A stretch of DNA of 64,000 bases from Nocardiopsis suaedae (GCF_027706745.1 NZ_JAQFWP010000011.1:1-64000); one strand, 5' to 3'. Shown: positions 54,620 to 63,359, counted from the first letter of the stretch. Numbers and translations: made by a program. The notes: generated from the letters alone by a model not told the origin.

Positions 54620-54714
54620 TGCGACACCGGCACCTCTGTGGTGCGACACCGGGCCGGGCCCGGTGTCGCACCGCCCCGCCAAGCCGCGGCACCTGCTCGG
54701 ACCGATGCGACACC
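54091..54714. repeat. GCGACACC repeat cluster, second candidate transfer locus
   Basis: GCGACACC is found at 54158, 54273, 54327, 54600, 54621, 54643 and 54707 on the + strand, and inverted (GGTGTCGC) at 54091, 54293 and 54662; near-matches are at 54116, 54133 and 54591. Five copies sit in the 115 bp at the end of, and just after, the DUF2637 gene. The 8-bp word length equals that of known TraB recognition repeats. Confidence 0.7.
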
Positions 54715-54722
54715 CCTGCCTC

Positions 54723-55358
54723 ATGGAAGCGAGGTCCGTCTTGCACGCCGACCCGACCACCGCGCTGCTGACCATCGCAGCCCTCACCGGCGGCCACTAC
54801 GCCGGTGACTACCTGTTCCAAACCGATCACCAGGCCACCAACAAGGGGCGCTGCGACCACCAGGGCCGCCGCGCCTGTACCGGGCACGTCGCCGCCCTGA
54901 CTCTCGCTCAACTACTCCTGCTCGCGCTGGTCGCCGTGGTCACCCAAACCGCGCTGGAGCCGCTTCCGGCCGCGCTCGGGCTGGCCGTGAACGCGGGAAC
55001 CCACTGGTGGGCCGACCGGCGTGCGCCCCTGCGTGGACTGGTCCTGGCCACCGACAAGTGGTTCAGGAAGCGGGACTTCTACGACAACGGACCCGGGGCG
55101 CCGCTGGTCGACCAGGCCTGGCACAAGGTCTGGCTCATCCCCGCCGGGCTGGTCGCCGCATCCCCGCCGCCCCTGGCGCTGATCCTCGCGGCCGCCTGCG
55201 CTGGCCTGCTGGCCGCAGCGGACATCGCATCGCGCCGGGCGCTGCAGGCCGAAGAGGCCGCGCGCCACCAGCAGGACAAGCCCGCCCACATGCAAGAGGC
55301 CCGGGACGGCCTCATCGACCAAGACGCGCCGTCCCGAGCCCACTCCAACTCCCGATGA
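54723..55358 (+). CDS. DUF3307-like membrane protein
   Basis: 211 residues. GGHYAGDYLFQTDHQATNKG near the start matches the DUF3307 pattern (H..GD..LQT..QA..K). Helices at about 15-35, 60-85, 92-108 and 140-175. DUF3307 proteins occur on phages and plasmids with unknown roles. The ATG at 54723 is chosen by similarity of the N-terminus; a TTG at 54741 has the better upstream GCGAGG. Confidence 0.68.
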   Translation: MEARSVLHADPTTALLTIAALTGGHYAGDYLFQTDHQATNKGRCDHQGRRACTGHVAALTLAQLLLLALVAVVTQTALEPLPAALGLAVNAGTHWWADRRAPLRGLVLATDKWFRKRDFYDNGPGAPLVDQAWHKVWLIPAGLVAASPPPLALILAAACAGLLAAADIASRRALQAEEAARHQQDKPAHMQEARDGLIDQDAPSRAHSNSR

Positions 55359-55380
55359 GCACCGGAAGGAGGTGAGCCCC

Positions 55381-55503
55381 ATGGTACGGGCCCTGCTCCG
55401 CCTGGCCACCCCCGCGTCGCGCTGCGTGTGTGGCCGACTGATCAACGTCTACCGCGAGACCTCCTGCGGCGACTGCGGCCGCCCCGTCTACAGCCGCCGG
55501 TGA
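55381..55503 (+). CDS. 40-residue zinc-ribbon micro-protein
   Basis: ATG after a strong GGAAGGAGGTGAG site. Four Cys in CVCGRLI...CGDCGRP form a CxC...CxxC knuckle, flanked by Arg. Possibly a DNA- or protein-binding zinc finger. No known family. Confidence 0.6.
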   Translation: MVRALLRLATPASRCVCGRLINVYRETSCGDCGRPVYSRR

Positions 55504-55573
55504 GCCCGGCCGCGGCTCCGGCGGGCGCCGCCTCGCCGGGGCCGCCATCGTTTCCGCCCCCAAGGAGGCCCGC

Positions 55574-55999
55574 ATGGACATCACCGACAACTCCGACGCC
55601 GTGCCCGAGGTCGTGGCACTGGCCGCTGAGATCGCCTACGTGGTCGATGGCGGCGCCACCCGGTACCGCGTCGACGGGCTGCGCATGGACGAGTCCGAGG
55701 CGCACTCGCACCTGACCAAGGTCCGCGGCGTCGAGGCGGGCGCTGCCCGGAGCGTCCTGGACCTGGTGCGCGTACGCGACATCACCGCAGCGCGAGCGCG
55801 CCTGACGGTCGACTACCACGTCGGTCTCGGGTACCGGATCTGCCGCCGCGGCCGCCGCATGGACTTCAACGAGGCCACGGACGTGCTGGTCCGGGAGTAC
55901 AGGTGCACCCCCGATGAGGCCGAGGGCGCGGTCTCGCAGGCCCGCGCCAACTTCGACCGCTTCCACCTGTCGTATCCGTGGTTCCCCTCCGAGGGCTGA
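55574..55999 (+). CDS. hypothetical AICE protein
   Basis: 141 residues with AAGGAGG before the ATG. Helical, Arg/Glu-rich (DESEAHSHLTKVRGVEAGAARSVLDLV). Two similar halves may exist, each holding a YRxxGLRMD / YRICRRGRRMDF-like segment about 60 residues apart, suggesting an internal duplication. Function unknown. Confidence 0.62.
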   Translation: MDITDNSDAVPEVVALAAEIAYVVDGGATRYRVDGLRMDESEAHSHLTKVRGVEAGAARSVLDLVRVRDITAARARLTVDYHVGLGYRICRRGRRMDFNEATDVLVREYRCTPDEAEGAVSQARANFDRFHLSYPWFPSEG

Positions 56000-56077
56000 C
56001 CGGCCGGTGCCCCTCGCCCCCGGCGCGTCCGCCGGGGGCGGGAGGGACCGACCGACGCCCGCGATTGGAGCCGCGGA

Positions 56078-56497
56078 ATGGCCAACGAGACCGCTTTGAC
56101 CCTGACCGGGAACCTGACCCGCGACCCGGAAGTGCGCTGGCTGGAGGGCGGCACCCCGGTCGCCTCTTTCCACGTCGCCTCCACACCCCGCTACTTCGCC
56201 CGCGAGGCTTCCGAGTGGCGCGACGGCGAGCCGCTGTTCCTGCGCTGCAGCGCTTGGCGCGCCCTTGCCGAGCACGTCGCCGAATCGCTGGGCAAGGGCG
56301 ACCGCGTGATCGTGACCGGGCGCCTGAAGCAGCGCGCCTTCACCGGCGAGGACGGCGAGAACCGCACCCTCTTCGAGCTGGAGGTCGACGACATCGGCCC
56401 GAGCCTGCGGTGGGCCACCACCGCCGTCACCAAGACCCGCGGCACCGCCGCCCCCGCCGCCGGCCAGAGCGCGCCCGGCGACCGCCCGCCCTTCTGA
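56078..56497 (+). CDS. ssb: single-stranded DNA-binding protein
   Basis: 139 residues. OB-fold pattern LTGNLTRDPEVRWLEGGTPVASFHVAS...FLRCSAWRALAEHVAESLGKGDRVIVTGRL is typical of SSB, and the C-terminus ends DRPPF, close to the acidic DxxPF tip that recruits partners. Encoded on the element near prim-pol and rep, it probably serves element replication. Confidence 0.92.
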   Translation: MANETALTLTGNLTRDPEVRWLEGGTPVASFHVASTPRYFAREASEWRDGEPLFLRCSAWRALAEHVAESLGKGDRVIVTGRLKQRAFTGEDGENRTLFELEVDDIGPSLRWATTAVTKTRGTAAPAAGQSAPGDRPPF

Positions 56498-56513
56498 GAA
56501 GGAGACAGCCCTG

Positions 56514-56903
56514 ATGGCGATCACGTCCGCCACCTACTACCAGATCACCTGCGGCCTGTGCGGCCATCCCTACGAAGCCGACGGCGGGCCCCTGCTCTTC
56601 GCCACCCGCAGCGACGCGGCCGCCGCGGTGGCCGCCGACCCCGAATGGGGACGCACCGGCCCCGGCGGCGGCCAGGAGGTGTGCCGCTCCTGCCTGGATG
56701 GCCTGGAGTGCGAGCGCACCGCCCACCCCTGGCGCGCCACGAGCCGCCCCGGGCTGGTGCTGTGCGACCGCTGCCACCGCTTCGAGCGCCGCGAGAACGT
56801 GACGGGCCCGGTGCTGCCCGAGCTCCCCGCGCCCCCGGCGCCCGGCCCGGCGCCGGTGCGCTGGCGCGTCCGCAGCGGCGCCGGTGCCCCGCCGCCGTTC
56901 TAG
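56514..56903 (+). CDS. zinc-ribbon protein
   Basis: 129 residues. Cys pairs CGLC, CRSC and CDRC at about residues 13-16, 61-64 and 83-86 suggest one or two zinc sites. Pro-rich C-terminus. 16 bp after ssb, with GAAGGAGAC upstream. Unknown. Confidence 0.62.
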   Translation: MAITSATYYQITCGLCGHPYEADGGPLLFATRSDAAAAVAADPEWGRTGPGGGQEVCRSCLDGLECERTAHPWRATSRPGLVLCDRCHRFERRENVTGPVLPELPAPPAPGPAPVRWRVRSGAGAPPPF

Positions 56904-56970
56904 AACCCGCCCGTGAGGCCCGGAGCGACCCCCGTTCCTCCGGGCCTCGCCTATGCCCAAGGAGGCCCTG

Positions 56971-57414
56971 ATGCCCCTGATCAGCTTCGGCCCTCGAAAG
57001 CGGGTGGCCGTGATCTGCGACCGGTGCGGTCCGGCCTGGGCCGACGACCTGGCCGCCGGGTTCGACACCACCTTCTCCGACGCCGACACGGCCCGCCGCG
57101 TGCTGACCGCCTTCGAGTGGACCTTCGCCGATGACCGGGTGCTGTGCGGCGCGTGCACCGTCTGGGAGGCCTGCGGCGCCGAATGCGACAAGCACGGCCA
57201 TGTGTGGGCCGACGACCTCGCCGGATCGCGCGAGGTCGGCCTCAAGGGCGAGCCGCTGCCCGGCCACCGGTACTGCCGCCGCTGCGGCACCAACATCCCG
57301 CTCGCCCTCGCCGACGGCACCGGCCACCCCGAGCAGGTGCCCGGCCTGCTCACCGAAGCCCAGGCCGCCGCCCTGATCGCAATGGAACTGCACTTGCGCG
57401 AGGGGGAGGGGTGA
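56971..57414 (+). CDS. zinc-ribbon hypothetical protein
   Basis: 147 residues; the ATG at 56971 follows AAGGAGG (an ATG at 56953 is in frame but less well placed). Cys pairs CDRC, CGAC, CGAEC and CRRC. GTGA overlap with the next gene. Unknown; probably DNA- or protein-binding. Confidence 0.62.
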   Translation: MPLISFGPRKRVAVICDRCGPAWADDLAAGFDTTFSDADTARRVLTAFEWTFADDRVLCGACTVWEACGAECDKHGHVWADDLAGSREVGLKGEPLPGHRYCRRCGTNIPLALADGTGHPEQVPGLLTEAQAAALIAMELHLREGEG

Positions 57415-57794
57415 GCTTCTCCCGCTTCTACGACCCTGACGGCGCACGGTTCGGCCTGCCGTCCTGGCCCTGGGGGTGGGCACCGCCCTACCTGGCCACC
57501 CGCGGCCAGCTCGCCGCCCGCGGGCTTCGCCCCGGCGGACAGGAACCGGTCGGGCAGATCACCTGGCGCTCCCGCCGCGCCCCCACAGGGCGCGGCGGGA
57601 TCCGCTACGCCCTGCTCTACGACACCCGGACCGCCAAGCCCAAGCGCGCCCCCACCCCGGCGGTGCTCGCCTCGCTGGAGCGGGCGATGGCCGCCCGCCG
57701 CACCTGCCCCACCTGTCGGCACACCTTCGACTTCTGCCTGCCCACCTCGCTCGGCCAGTGCCCCGACTGCCACTACGGCACCGCCGCCGCGTGA
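57411..57794 (+). CDS. small zinc-binding protein resembling the RRQRL-motif family
   Basis: 127 residues from a coupled GTG. N-terminus SRFYDPDGARFGLPSWPWGWAPPYLATRGQLAARGLRPGGQ resembles actinomycete plasmid proteins annotated with an RRQRL motif (here RGQL). The C-terminus has CPTC and CPDC pairs. Such proteins sit in AICE replication regions; no function is established. The family match is from memory. Confidence 0.6.
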   Translation: MSFSRFYDPDGARFGLPSWPWGWAPPYLATRGQLAARGLRPGGQEPVGQITWRSRRAPTGRGGIRYALLYDTRTAKPKRAPTPAVLASLERAMAARRTCPTCRHTFDFCLPTSLGQCPDCHYGTAAA

Positions 57795-57817
57795 ACCACC
57801 ACGAGAGGAGATCCACC

Positions 57818-58126
57818 ATGCGGATGACCTTCGTCAAGGCCCCGCCCCCGGACGCCTACCAGCCCCGACAGAAGCGCAGCCCCCACCACGAGATCGCCCG
57901 CGCCCTGCGCAACCGCCCCGGGACGTGGGCACGCATCAGCGGGCACCCCACCCGCTCCACAGCCTGCTCCGTGGCATCGGGCATCCGCAGCGGGCAGAGC
58001 AAGGGCGGGGCCCGTGCCTACCAGCCCTCTGGTGCCTTCGAGGCCCGCTACGTCACCACCCAGGACGGCCGCCACGAGGTCTACGCCCGCTACATCGGCC
58101 CCCGCTCCGGTGAGGAGGCCCGGTGA
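57818..58126 (+). CDS. small basic hypothetical protein
   Basis: 102 residues with GAGAGGAG before the ATG. Contains HHEIARALRNRPGTWARISGHPTRSTACSVASGIRSGQ, a helix-rich segment that could be an HTH-like or DNA-contacting fold, then a small beta part. GTGA overlap with whiB. Unknown. Confidence 0.6.
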   Translation: MRMTFVKAPPPDAYQPRQKRSPHHEIARALRNRPGTWARISGHPTRSTACSVASGIRSGQSKGGARAYQPSGAFEARYVTTQDGRHEVYARYIGPRSGEEAR

Positions 58127-58386
58127 AGCCCGAGAGTTGGCAGCGCCGGGCCCGCTGCCGCTTCGAGCCGAAGGCGCTGTTCTTCCCGCCCGAGGGTGAG
58201 CGCCCCGACCAGCGCGAGGCGCGCGAGCGCCGCGCGATGAAGACGTGCGCGGCCTGCCCGGTCATCGAACAGTGCGGAGAGCACACCCTGGACCGCCCCG
58301 AGCCCTACGGCATCTGGGGCGGCATGACCCCCGACGACCGCCGCATCGAACGCCGCCGCCGACGCGAGACCGCACGAGCGGCCTGA
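58123..58386 (+). CDS. WhiB family iron-sulfur transcription factor
   Basis: 87 residues. Cysteines C12, C42, C45 and C51 give the exact C-x29-C-x2-C-x5-C cluster pattern, followed by GIWGGMTPDDR (the G[VI]WGG turn) and an Arg-rich DNA-contact tail (RRIERRRRRE). WhiB proteins bind sigma-A and sense redox/NO. Coupled to the previous gene by GTGA. On this element it may activate replication or transfer genes, taking the place held by the activator Pra in pSAM2; this is inference. Confidence 0.88.
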   Translation: MKPESWQRRARCRFEPKALFFPPEGERPDQREARERRAMKTCAACPVIEQCGEHTLDRPEPYGIWGGMTPDDRRIERRRRRETARAA

Positions 58387-58488
58387 TGGCCGTCCGCCGT
58401 GTGCCCCTGCTGCCCCGGCTTTGCCCGGGGCGGTGGGGAGATGCGACGGAACCCCTGACACCCACCCTGCTAGGAGGGCTTGTTCGCC

Positions 58489-59421
58489 ATGCCCGGATTC
58501 GACCCGGTCGACTACCCGCTGGCCGCTGCCCGCCGCGGCTGGCACGTCTTCCCCCTCGCCCCCGGCACGAAGAACCGGCAGCTGGTCAAGTGGTCCCGGA
58601 CCGCCACCACCGACCCCGGAACCGTGCGCACCTGGTGGGCCCGGTGGCCGGACGCGAACTACGGCATCGCCACCGGCCCCTCCGGCCTGGTGGTCATCGA
58701 CCTGGACACCCCCGACCCGGGCGAGCACCCGCCCGAGCCTTGGCGGCGCCCCGGCATCACCGACGGCGCCGACGTGCTGGCCGCCCTCGCCGAACACGCC
58801 GGGGCCGACACCGGCGAGCTGCTGGGCACCTTCACCGTGGCTACCGCCTCGGGTGGCACCCACCTCTACTACACCGCCCCGCCCGGCCAGCAGCTCGGCA
58901 ACACCGCCGGAGACCGGGGCCGCGGCCTGGGGTGGCTTATCGACACCCGCGCCGTCGGCGGATACGTCGTCGGCCCTGGATCCACCACCCGAACCGGCGC
59001 CTACCGGGCCACCAGCCCGCCCGGCACCCCGGTGGCGCCGCTGCCCGCATGGATCGCCGAACACCTCAAGCCCCCGCCCACCGCGAGTGCCGACGCCGTG
59101 CTCGCCGACGTCGCGACCGCCGACCGGCGCCGCACCGCCTATGCGACCGCCGCCCTGCGAGGCGAGGCCGCCAAGGTCGCCCGCGCCGTGTGCGGCGAGC
59201 GGAACACCTCGCTGTACGTCGCGGCGGTCTCCCTCGGACAGCTCGCCGCCAAGGGGCTGCTGGAGCCCGGAGAGATCACCGCCGTGCTCACTCGCGCCGC
59301 CCAAGCAGCGGGTGCCGCCGGGGGCGCCCCCGATTCGCCGTCCCAGATCGCCGCCACCATCCGCTCGGGCCTGACCAAGGGCCTGCAGATCCCACGCCGC
59401 ACACGACAAGGAGCCATCTGA
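58489..59421 (+). CDS. bifunctional DNA primase/polymerase (prim-pol)
   Basis: 310 residues. AAARRGWHVFPLAPGTKNRQL and NYGIATGPSGLVVIDLDTP match the prim-pol N-domain, with the catalytic DLD; GGTHLYYTAP carries the conserved His; then GLGWLIDTRAVGGYVVGPGS, the prim-pol closing motif. It should prime and extend DNA for element replication. The ATG at 58489 follows AGGAGGG; a TTG at 58480 is closer to that site. Lies one base before rep. Confidence 0.88.
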   Translation: MPGFDPVDYPLAAARRGWHVFPLAPGTKNRQLVKWSRTATTDPGTVRTWWARWPDANYGIATGPSGLVVIDLDTPDPGEHPPEPWRRPGITDGADVLAALAEHAGADTGELLGTFTVATASGGTHLYYTAPPGQQLGNTAGDRGRGLGWLIDTRAVGGYVVGPGSTTRTGAYRATSPPGTPVAPLPAWIAEHLKPPPTASADAVLADVATADRRRTAYATAALRGEAAKVARAVCGERNTSLYVAAVSLGQLAAKGLLEPGEITAVLTRAAQAAGAAGGAPDSPSQIAATIRSGLTKGLQIPRRTRQGAI

Positions 59422-59422
59422 G

Positions 59423-61255
59423 ATGAGCAGCGCCGGGCCCGCCGATGCCCACGACGAGGGAGGAAAGCAGAAGCAGCCGTCGCAGGCGACCCGGCTCATC
59501 CAGCTCGCAGACGACCTGGTCGACGTGGTCGCCGGGACCGACGGGCGCGCCTACGCCACCGCCCGCACCGGCACCGCCCGGCACATCGCCTTCCCCCTCA
59601 AGGGCCAGCGGGGCCTTCGCGCCCGCCTCGCGCGCTTCTACACCGAAGAGTGCGGGTCGGTTCCGTCCCAGTCCGCGCTCACCGACGTCACCGCCGTTCT
59701 CGAAGGCAGAGCAATGGATCTTGAACCGCGCCCGGTCGCGCTGCGACTCGCCACCCACCAGGGGCGGGTCGTGCTCGACTTGGGAGGCGCCGACGGGCGG
59801 TGCGTCATCGCCGGACCCGACGGCTGGCAGGTGACCACCGACTCGCCGGTGCTGTTCCGCCGCACCGGGCTCACCTCCCCGATCCCCGCCCCGGGCGAGC
59901 CGGGCCGCACCGAGGCCGGCATCGGCAGGCTCCGCTCCCTGCTCAACGTCGATGAGGCCGGGCTGCGGCTGGTGGTGGGGTGGCTGGTCTCCGGGCTGAT
60001 CCCCGACATGCCCCACCCGATCTTCGCCGCCCGCGGCGAACAGGGCACCGGCAAGTCCACCGCCCTGGCCATGCTGACCAACCTCATCGACCCCTCCCCG
60101 GCCCCTTTGCGCTCGCTGCCCAAGGACCAGAAGTCCTGGGCTACCACCGCGTCCGCCTCCTGGGCAGTGTGCCTGGACAACGTGTCCACGATCGCCCCCT
60201 GGCTGAGCGACACGCTGTGCAAGGCGGTCACCGGCGAGGGCGTGGTCGACCGGGCGCTGTACTCCGACGACGACGTCACCGTGCTGTCCTTCCGGCGGCT
60301 GCTGTCGATGACTTCCATCGACACCGGCGCCCTGGCCAGCGACCTCACTGAGCGGCTGCTGCCAGTGGAGTTCCTGCCCATCAAGCGCGACCAGCGGCGC
60401 ACCGACGCCTCGCTGCAGCAGGCCTACCAGGACGCCACCCCGGACATCCTCGCCGCTCTTCTAGATCTACTTTGTCAAGTCCTGGAAGAACTGCCCAGGA
60501 CGCACCTGCCGGAGCTGCCGCGCATGGCCGACTTCGCCCGCGTGCTCGGGGCCCTGGACCGGGTGACCGGCTGGTCGACCCTGGACACCTACCTCGCCGC
60601 CACCGAGGTCACCACCTCGGACCTGTTGGACGCGCGCCCCTTCACCGCGGCCGTGGCCGCCATGGTCGAAGAGGCCGGGGAGTTCACCGGCACCATCGGA
60701 CAGCTCATGGAGGTCGTCCCGCCGCCCGAGCCGCGTCCCAAGTCCTGGCCGGTCGACGCGACCCGCGCGGCCGGACAGCTCAAGCGCGACGCCCCCGTCC
60801 TACGGGCGGTGGGCATCACCGTCGAAGACGCCGGCCGATCCCGAGACCGCCACCGCAGCAAGCTCTACCGGATCGCCCTCCAGGGCGAGCATCCGCAGAA
60901 CCCGCAGCGCCCGACCCCGGGTCCCGCCCCCGATAGGGGTGGTGACCAGGAAGGGCGCGATTTTTCGGCCCACGAGACCACACCTGCACCGCCAGGGCCA
61001 GCTTCCGCAGAACCCGCACCAGAACCCGCAACAACAGCCGAGAATCCGCAGGCCACGGGCGCGGGCGGAAGCTGGGGCGCTGCGGAAGCTGACGCCGCCC
61101 AACTCTCTAACGGCGACACCCCGGCCCCGGTAGAGGCGGGCACCTGCCGCACCTGCCACCGCACCTACCGCCGGTACCGGCGCGGCACGGGTTACGGCGA
61201 CCAGTGCGCCTCGTGCGCGCTGGGAGTCCCGCCGCCCGACAACTCGCCGGGCTGA
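59423..61255 (+). CDS. replication initiator ATPase/helicase-like protein (Rep)
   Basis: 610 residues. An ATPase core with Walker A GEQGTGKST (205-213), followed by WAVCLDNVSTIAPW (Walker B-like) and a sensor region SMTSIDTGALASDLTERLLPVEF. A Pro/Ala linker and a C-terminal zinc ribbon (CRTCHRTYRRYRRGTGYGDQCASC, about 582-603) follow. Paired with prim-pol, this is the RepPP-type replication module of AICEs. The linker DNA repeats words like CCGCAGAACCCGCA, related to the 45602 cluster. Confidence 0.8.
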   Translation: MSSAGPADAHDEGGKQKQPSQATRLIQLADDLVDVVAGTDGRAYATARTGTARHIAFPLKGQRGLRARLARFYTEECGSVPSQSALTDVTAVLEGRAMDLEPRPVALRLATHQGRVVLDLGGADGRCVIAGPDGWQVTTDSPVLFRRTGLTSPIPAPGEPGRTEAGIGRLRSLLNVDEAGLRLVVGWLVSGLIPDMPHPIFAARGEQGTGKSTALAMLTNLIDPSPAPLRSLPKDQKSWATTASASWAVCLDNVSTIAPWLSDTLCKAVTGEGVVDRALYSDDDVTVLSFRRLLSMTSIDTGALASDLTERLLPVEFLPIKRDQRRTDASLQQAYQDATPDILAALLDLLCQVLEELPRTHLPELPRMADFARVLGALDRVTGWSTLDTYLAATEVTTSDLLDARPFTAAVAAMVEEAGEFTGTIGQLMEVVPPPEPRPKSWPVDATRAAGQLKRDAPVLRAVGITVEDAGRSRDRHRSKLYRIALQGEHPQNPQRPTPGPAPDRGGDQEGRDFSAHETTPAPPGPASAEPAPEPATTAENPQATGAGGSWGAAEADAAQLSNGDTPAPVEAGTCRTCHRTYRRYRRGTGYGDQCASCALGVPPPDNSPG

Positions 61256-61284
61256 CCCGGCCTTCCACCGAATCCGAACACGAA

Positions 61285-61322
61285 GCGGCCCCGGCACGCC
61301 TGCAAGCACTCGCCGGGGCCGC
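61285..61322. terminator. hairpin between rep and the xis/int group
   Basis: GCGGCCCCGGC and GCCGGGGCCGC form an 11-bp stem with a 16-nt loop, 30 bp after the rep stop. No T-run. It may terminate or attenuate the long operon before the excision genes. Confidence 0.6.
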
Positions 61323-61349
61323 ACCTCTACCCAGAGAGGCACGTCCATC

Positions 61350-61532
61350 ATGACCGACTCCCCGACACCAGCGAAGGGCGAGCACGTCTCGGTTCGCCTG
61401 ACCGGCCCCAAGGCGGCCGTCGACGAACTGCTCGCTGCTCTGCCCACCCACTGGGACGCCGCCCGCGAACGGCGCTTCCCTGCCGACTTCCCCGGGCACA
61501 TCCGCGTCTACCTGGAGGTCACCCCCCGATGA
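61350..61532 (+). CDS. 60-residue hypothetical protein before xis
   Basis: ATG with CCAGAGAGG upstream. HVSVRLTGPKAAVDELLAALPTHW...HIRVYLEVTPR reads as a small beta-alpha-beta unit. ATGA overlap with xis, so part of the excision operon. Unknown. Confidence 0.6.
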   Translation: MTDSPTPAKGEHVSVRLTGPKAAVDELLAALPTHWDAARERRFPADFPGHIRVYLEVTPR

Positions 61533-61744
61533 GCGCCACGGAGGCGCGCCCCGCGCCGCACAACCCCAACGAGATGCTCACGGTCGCCGAAGTCTGCCGC
61601 GAGCTGCGCATCTCCCGAAGCACCTGGGACCGGATGATCCGCCTCCAGCGGGCCCCGAAGTTCAAGCGCATGGGCGGAAAGCGCGGCGAGATCCGTGTCC
61701 GCCGCCGCTGGTTGGACGAATGGCTGGAGGGCGCCACCCGATGA
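61529..61744 (+). CDS. xis: MerR-like HTH excisionase
   Basis: 71 residues. LTVAEVCRELRISRSTWDRMIRLQRAPKFKRMG...VRRRWLDEWLEG is the winged-helix pattern of plasmid/AICE excisionases. It should bend the att arms with Int during excision. Overlaps both neighbours, including the integrase start by ATGA, giving fixed co-expression. Confidence 0.87.
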   Translation: MSATEARPAPHNPNEMLTVAEVCRELRISRSTWDRMIRLQRAPKFKRMGGKRGEIRVRRRWLDEWLEGATR

Positions 61745-63147
61745 CCACCATGAGCTACGACGTGGTCTTCTACAAGATCCGCTTCCGCAAGAAGCCGGGG
61801 TCGAAGGGCGAAGCGGACGGCTACCCCCGCCCCTACCAGGTGCGTTGGAAGGTCGCTGGGAAGGAGCACCACGACTCGTTCGCGACCTCCGACCTCGCTG
61901 ACGGACGACTCTCCGACCTGCGGCGGGCCGCTCGCAAGGGCCAGCAGTTCGATGTGGAATCCGGTCTCCCCGAGGAGGAACTCCGGGCCCTCGAAGAAGC
62001 AGCCCGGAACGTCTCCTGGTTCGCCCATGCTGTCGAGTACGCCCACTTCCGGTGGCCGGACATGGCGGGCAACACCCGCGCCAGCATGGTCGAAGCCCTC
62101 ATGGCGGTCACCCCCGTCCTGGTCGATGACCTCCCGGGGGCGCCTGACAAGGAGACCCTCCGTTTCGCGCTCCGGAACTGGGCATTCGACCCCAACAAGG
62201 AGCGTGCGCAGGCACCCAGGAGTACCCAGGCCGCCCTTGAATGGCTGGAGAAGGCGTCCCTGCCGATCAAGGCGCTCACCGATGCCAAGTTCCTCGGAGC
62301 GGCCATGCGCGCGTGCGCGACCAAGCTCGATGGCACCTCTGCGGCGAGCGACTACTACAGCCGACGGCGGCGCGGCTTCAGCGGCGCCCTCACCTTCGCC
62401 GTCACCAAGAAGAGGCTCGCTGAGAACCCGCTGAAGGACAAGGAGCTTCCGCAGGTGTGGCAACCTCCCAAGCTGGAGGACGAAGTCGACCCCCGAGCGA
62501 TCGGCAACCCGCAGATCGTCCGCCATACGCTCACGATGGTGAGCTACGTCGGGCGCACCCAGGGGCCGCGGTTCGCCGCGTGGTTCGGCTGCATGTACTA
62601 CGCGATGATGCGGCCCGAAGAAGTCGCCGGGCTCAAGCGCTCCGGGTGCAAGCTGCCTGTCGACGGCTGGGGCAAGCTCACCTTCGCAACGAGCACGGCG
62701 GCCCCCGGGCGCCAGTGGACCGACTCGGGGGAGGTCCACGAGGAACGGGAGCTGAAGGGGAGGGGGAGGAAGAGCTCGCGGACGGTCCCCATCCCGCCGG
62801 TTCTCGTGCGGATGCTCCGCGAGCACATCGCGGCCTTCGGCACCGACCCGAAGGGGCGGCTCTTCCACAGCAGGAACGGCAACCGGATTCAGCCCTCAAC
62901 GTATTGGCAGGTCTGGCAGCGCACGCGGGAGCTGGCATTCGCTCCGGAGCAGCGGGAGGGGCCGCTGCTGAAGCGCCCCTACGACCTCCGGCACGCCGGG
63001 GTCACCTACCGGTTGAACCGCGGGGTGCCGGCCACGCAGGTCGCCAAGTGGGCGGGCCACAGTGTCGAGACCCTGCAGCGGGTGTATGCCCAGGTCTGGG
63101 CAGAGATGGACGAAGTCTGGATCGACCGTATGGGCGAAGACTGGTGA
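61741..63147 (+). CDS. int: tyrosine site-specific integrase
   Basis: 468 residues. Box I Arg in MRPEEVAGL (R291), box II YDLRHAG (R417, H418; the usual first His is Tyr), GHS (H440) and catalytic Tyr in ETLQRVYAQV (Y449). An N-terminal arm-binding region and SAM-like core-binding domain precede. It recombines the tRNA-Arg attB with the element. Next to attR, as usual. Ends before a strong terminator. Confidence 0.93.
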   Translation: MTTMSYDVVFYKIRFRKKPGSKGEADGYPRPYQVRWKVAGKEHHDSFATSDLADGRLSDLRRAARKGQQFDVESGLPEEELRALEEAARNVSWFAHAVEYAHFRWPDMAGNTRASMVEALMAVTPVLVDDLPGAPDKETLRFALRNWAFDPNKERAQAPRSTQAALEWLEKASLPIKALTDAKFLGAAMRACATKLDGTSAASDYYSRRRRGFSGALTFAVTKKRLAENPLKDKELPQVWQPPKLEDEVDPRAIGNPQIVRHTLTMVSYVGRTQGPRFAAWFGCMYYAMMRPEEVAGLKRSGCKLPVDGWGKLTFATSTAAPGRQWTDSGEVHEERELKGRGRKSSRTVPIPPVLVRMLREHIAAFGTDPKGRLFHSRNGNRIQPSTYWQVWQRTRELAFAPEQREGPLLKRPYDLRHAGVTYRLNRGVPATQVAKWAGHSVETLQRVYAQVWAEMDEVWIDRMGEDW

Positions 63148-63179
63148 CGTGACGCAGATCACACGCGCGTAGCGCGCTG

Positions 63180-63219
63180 AAGGCGGAGACCCTGTCCGAT
63201 ACGGGGTCTCCGCCTTTTT
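63180..63219 (+). terminator. strong intrinsic terminator after int
   Basis: AAGGCGGAGACCC and GGGTCTCCGCCTT form a 13-bp stem with an 11-nt loop, followed by TTTT. It ends the element operon before the convergent tRNA. Confidence 0.88.
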
Positions 63220-63294
63220 TGTTCCATATGTCCTGACCGCACTGTGACCAGAGAAGTCCGCGAAACGTGCTTCCGGGTGACACGAGATGACATA

Positions 63295-63330
63295 CAAAAA
63301 CCAGCGGGCGCCGAAGCATTCCCGCTGGTC
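63295..63330 (-). terminator. element-borne tRNA terminator resembling the chromosomal one
   Basis: On the minus strand CCAGCGGG, loop AATGCTTCGGCG, CCCGCTGG, then TTTTT: an intrinsic terminator 30 bp past the tRNA 3' end. It differs from the chromosomal hairpin (44225-44256) by only a few bases, including the loop, so it replaces the terminator that integration displaces. Confidence 0.8.
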
Positions 63331-63359
63331 AGAGTGCGATCTGTGGAGGTCGCTGCGAT

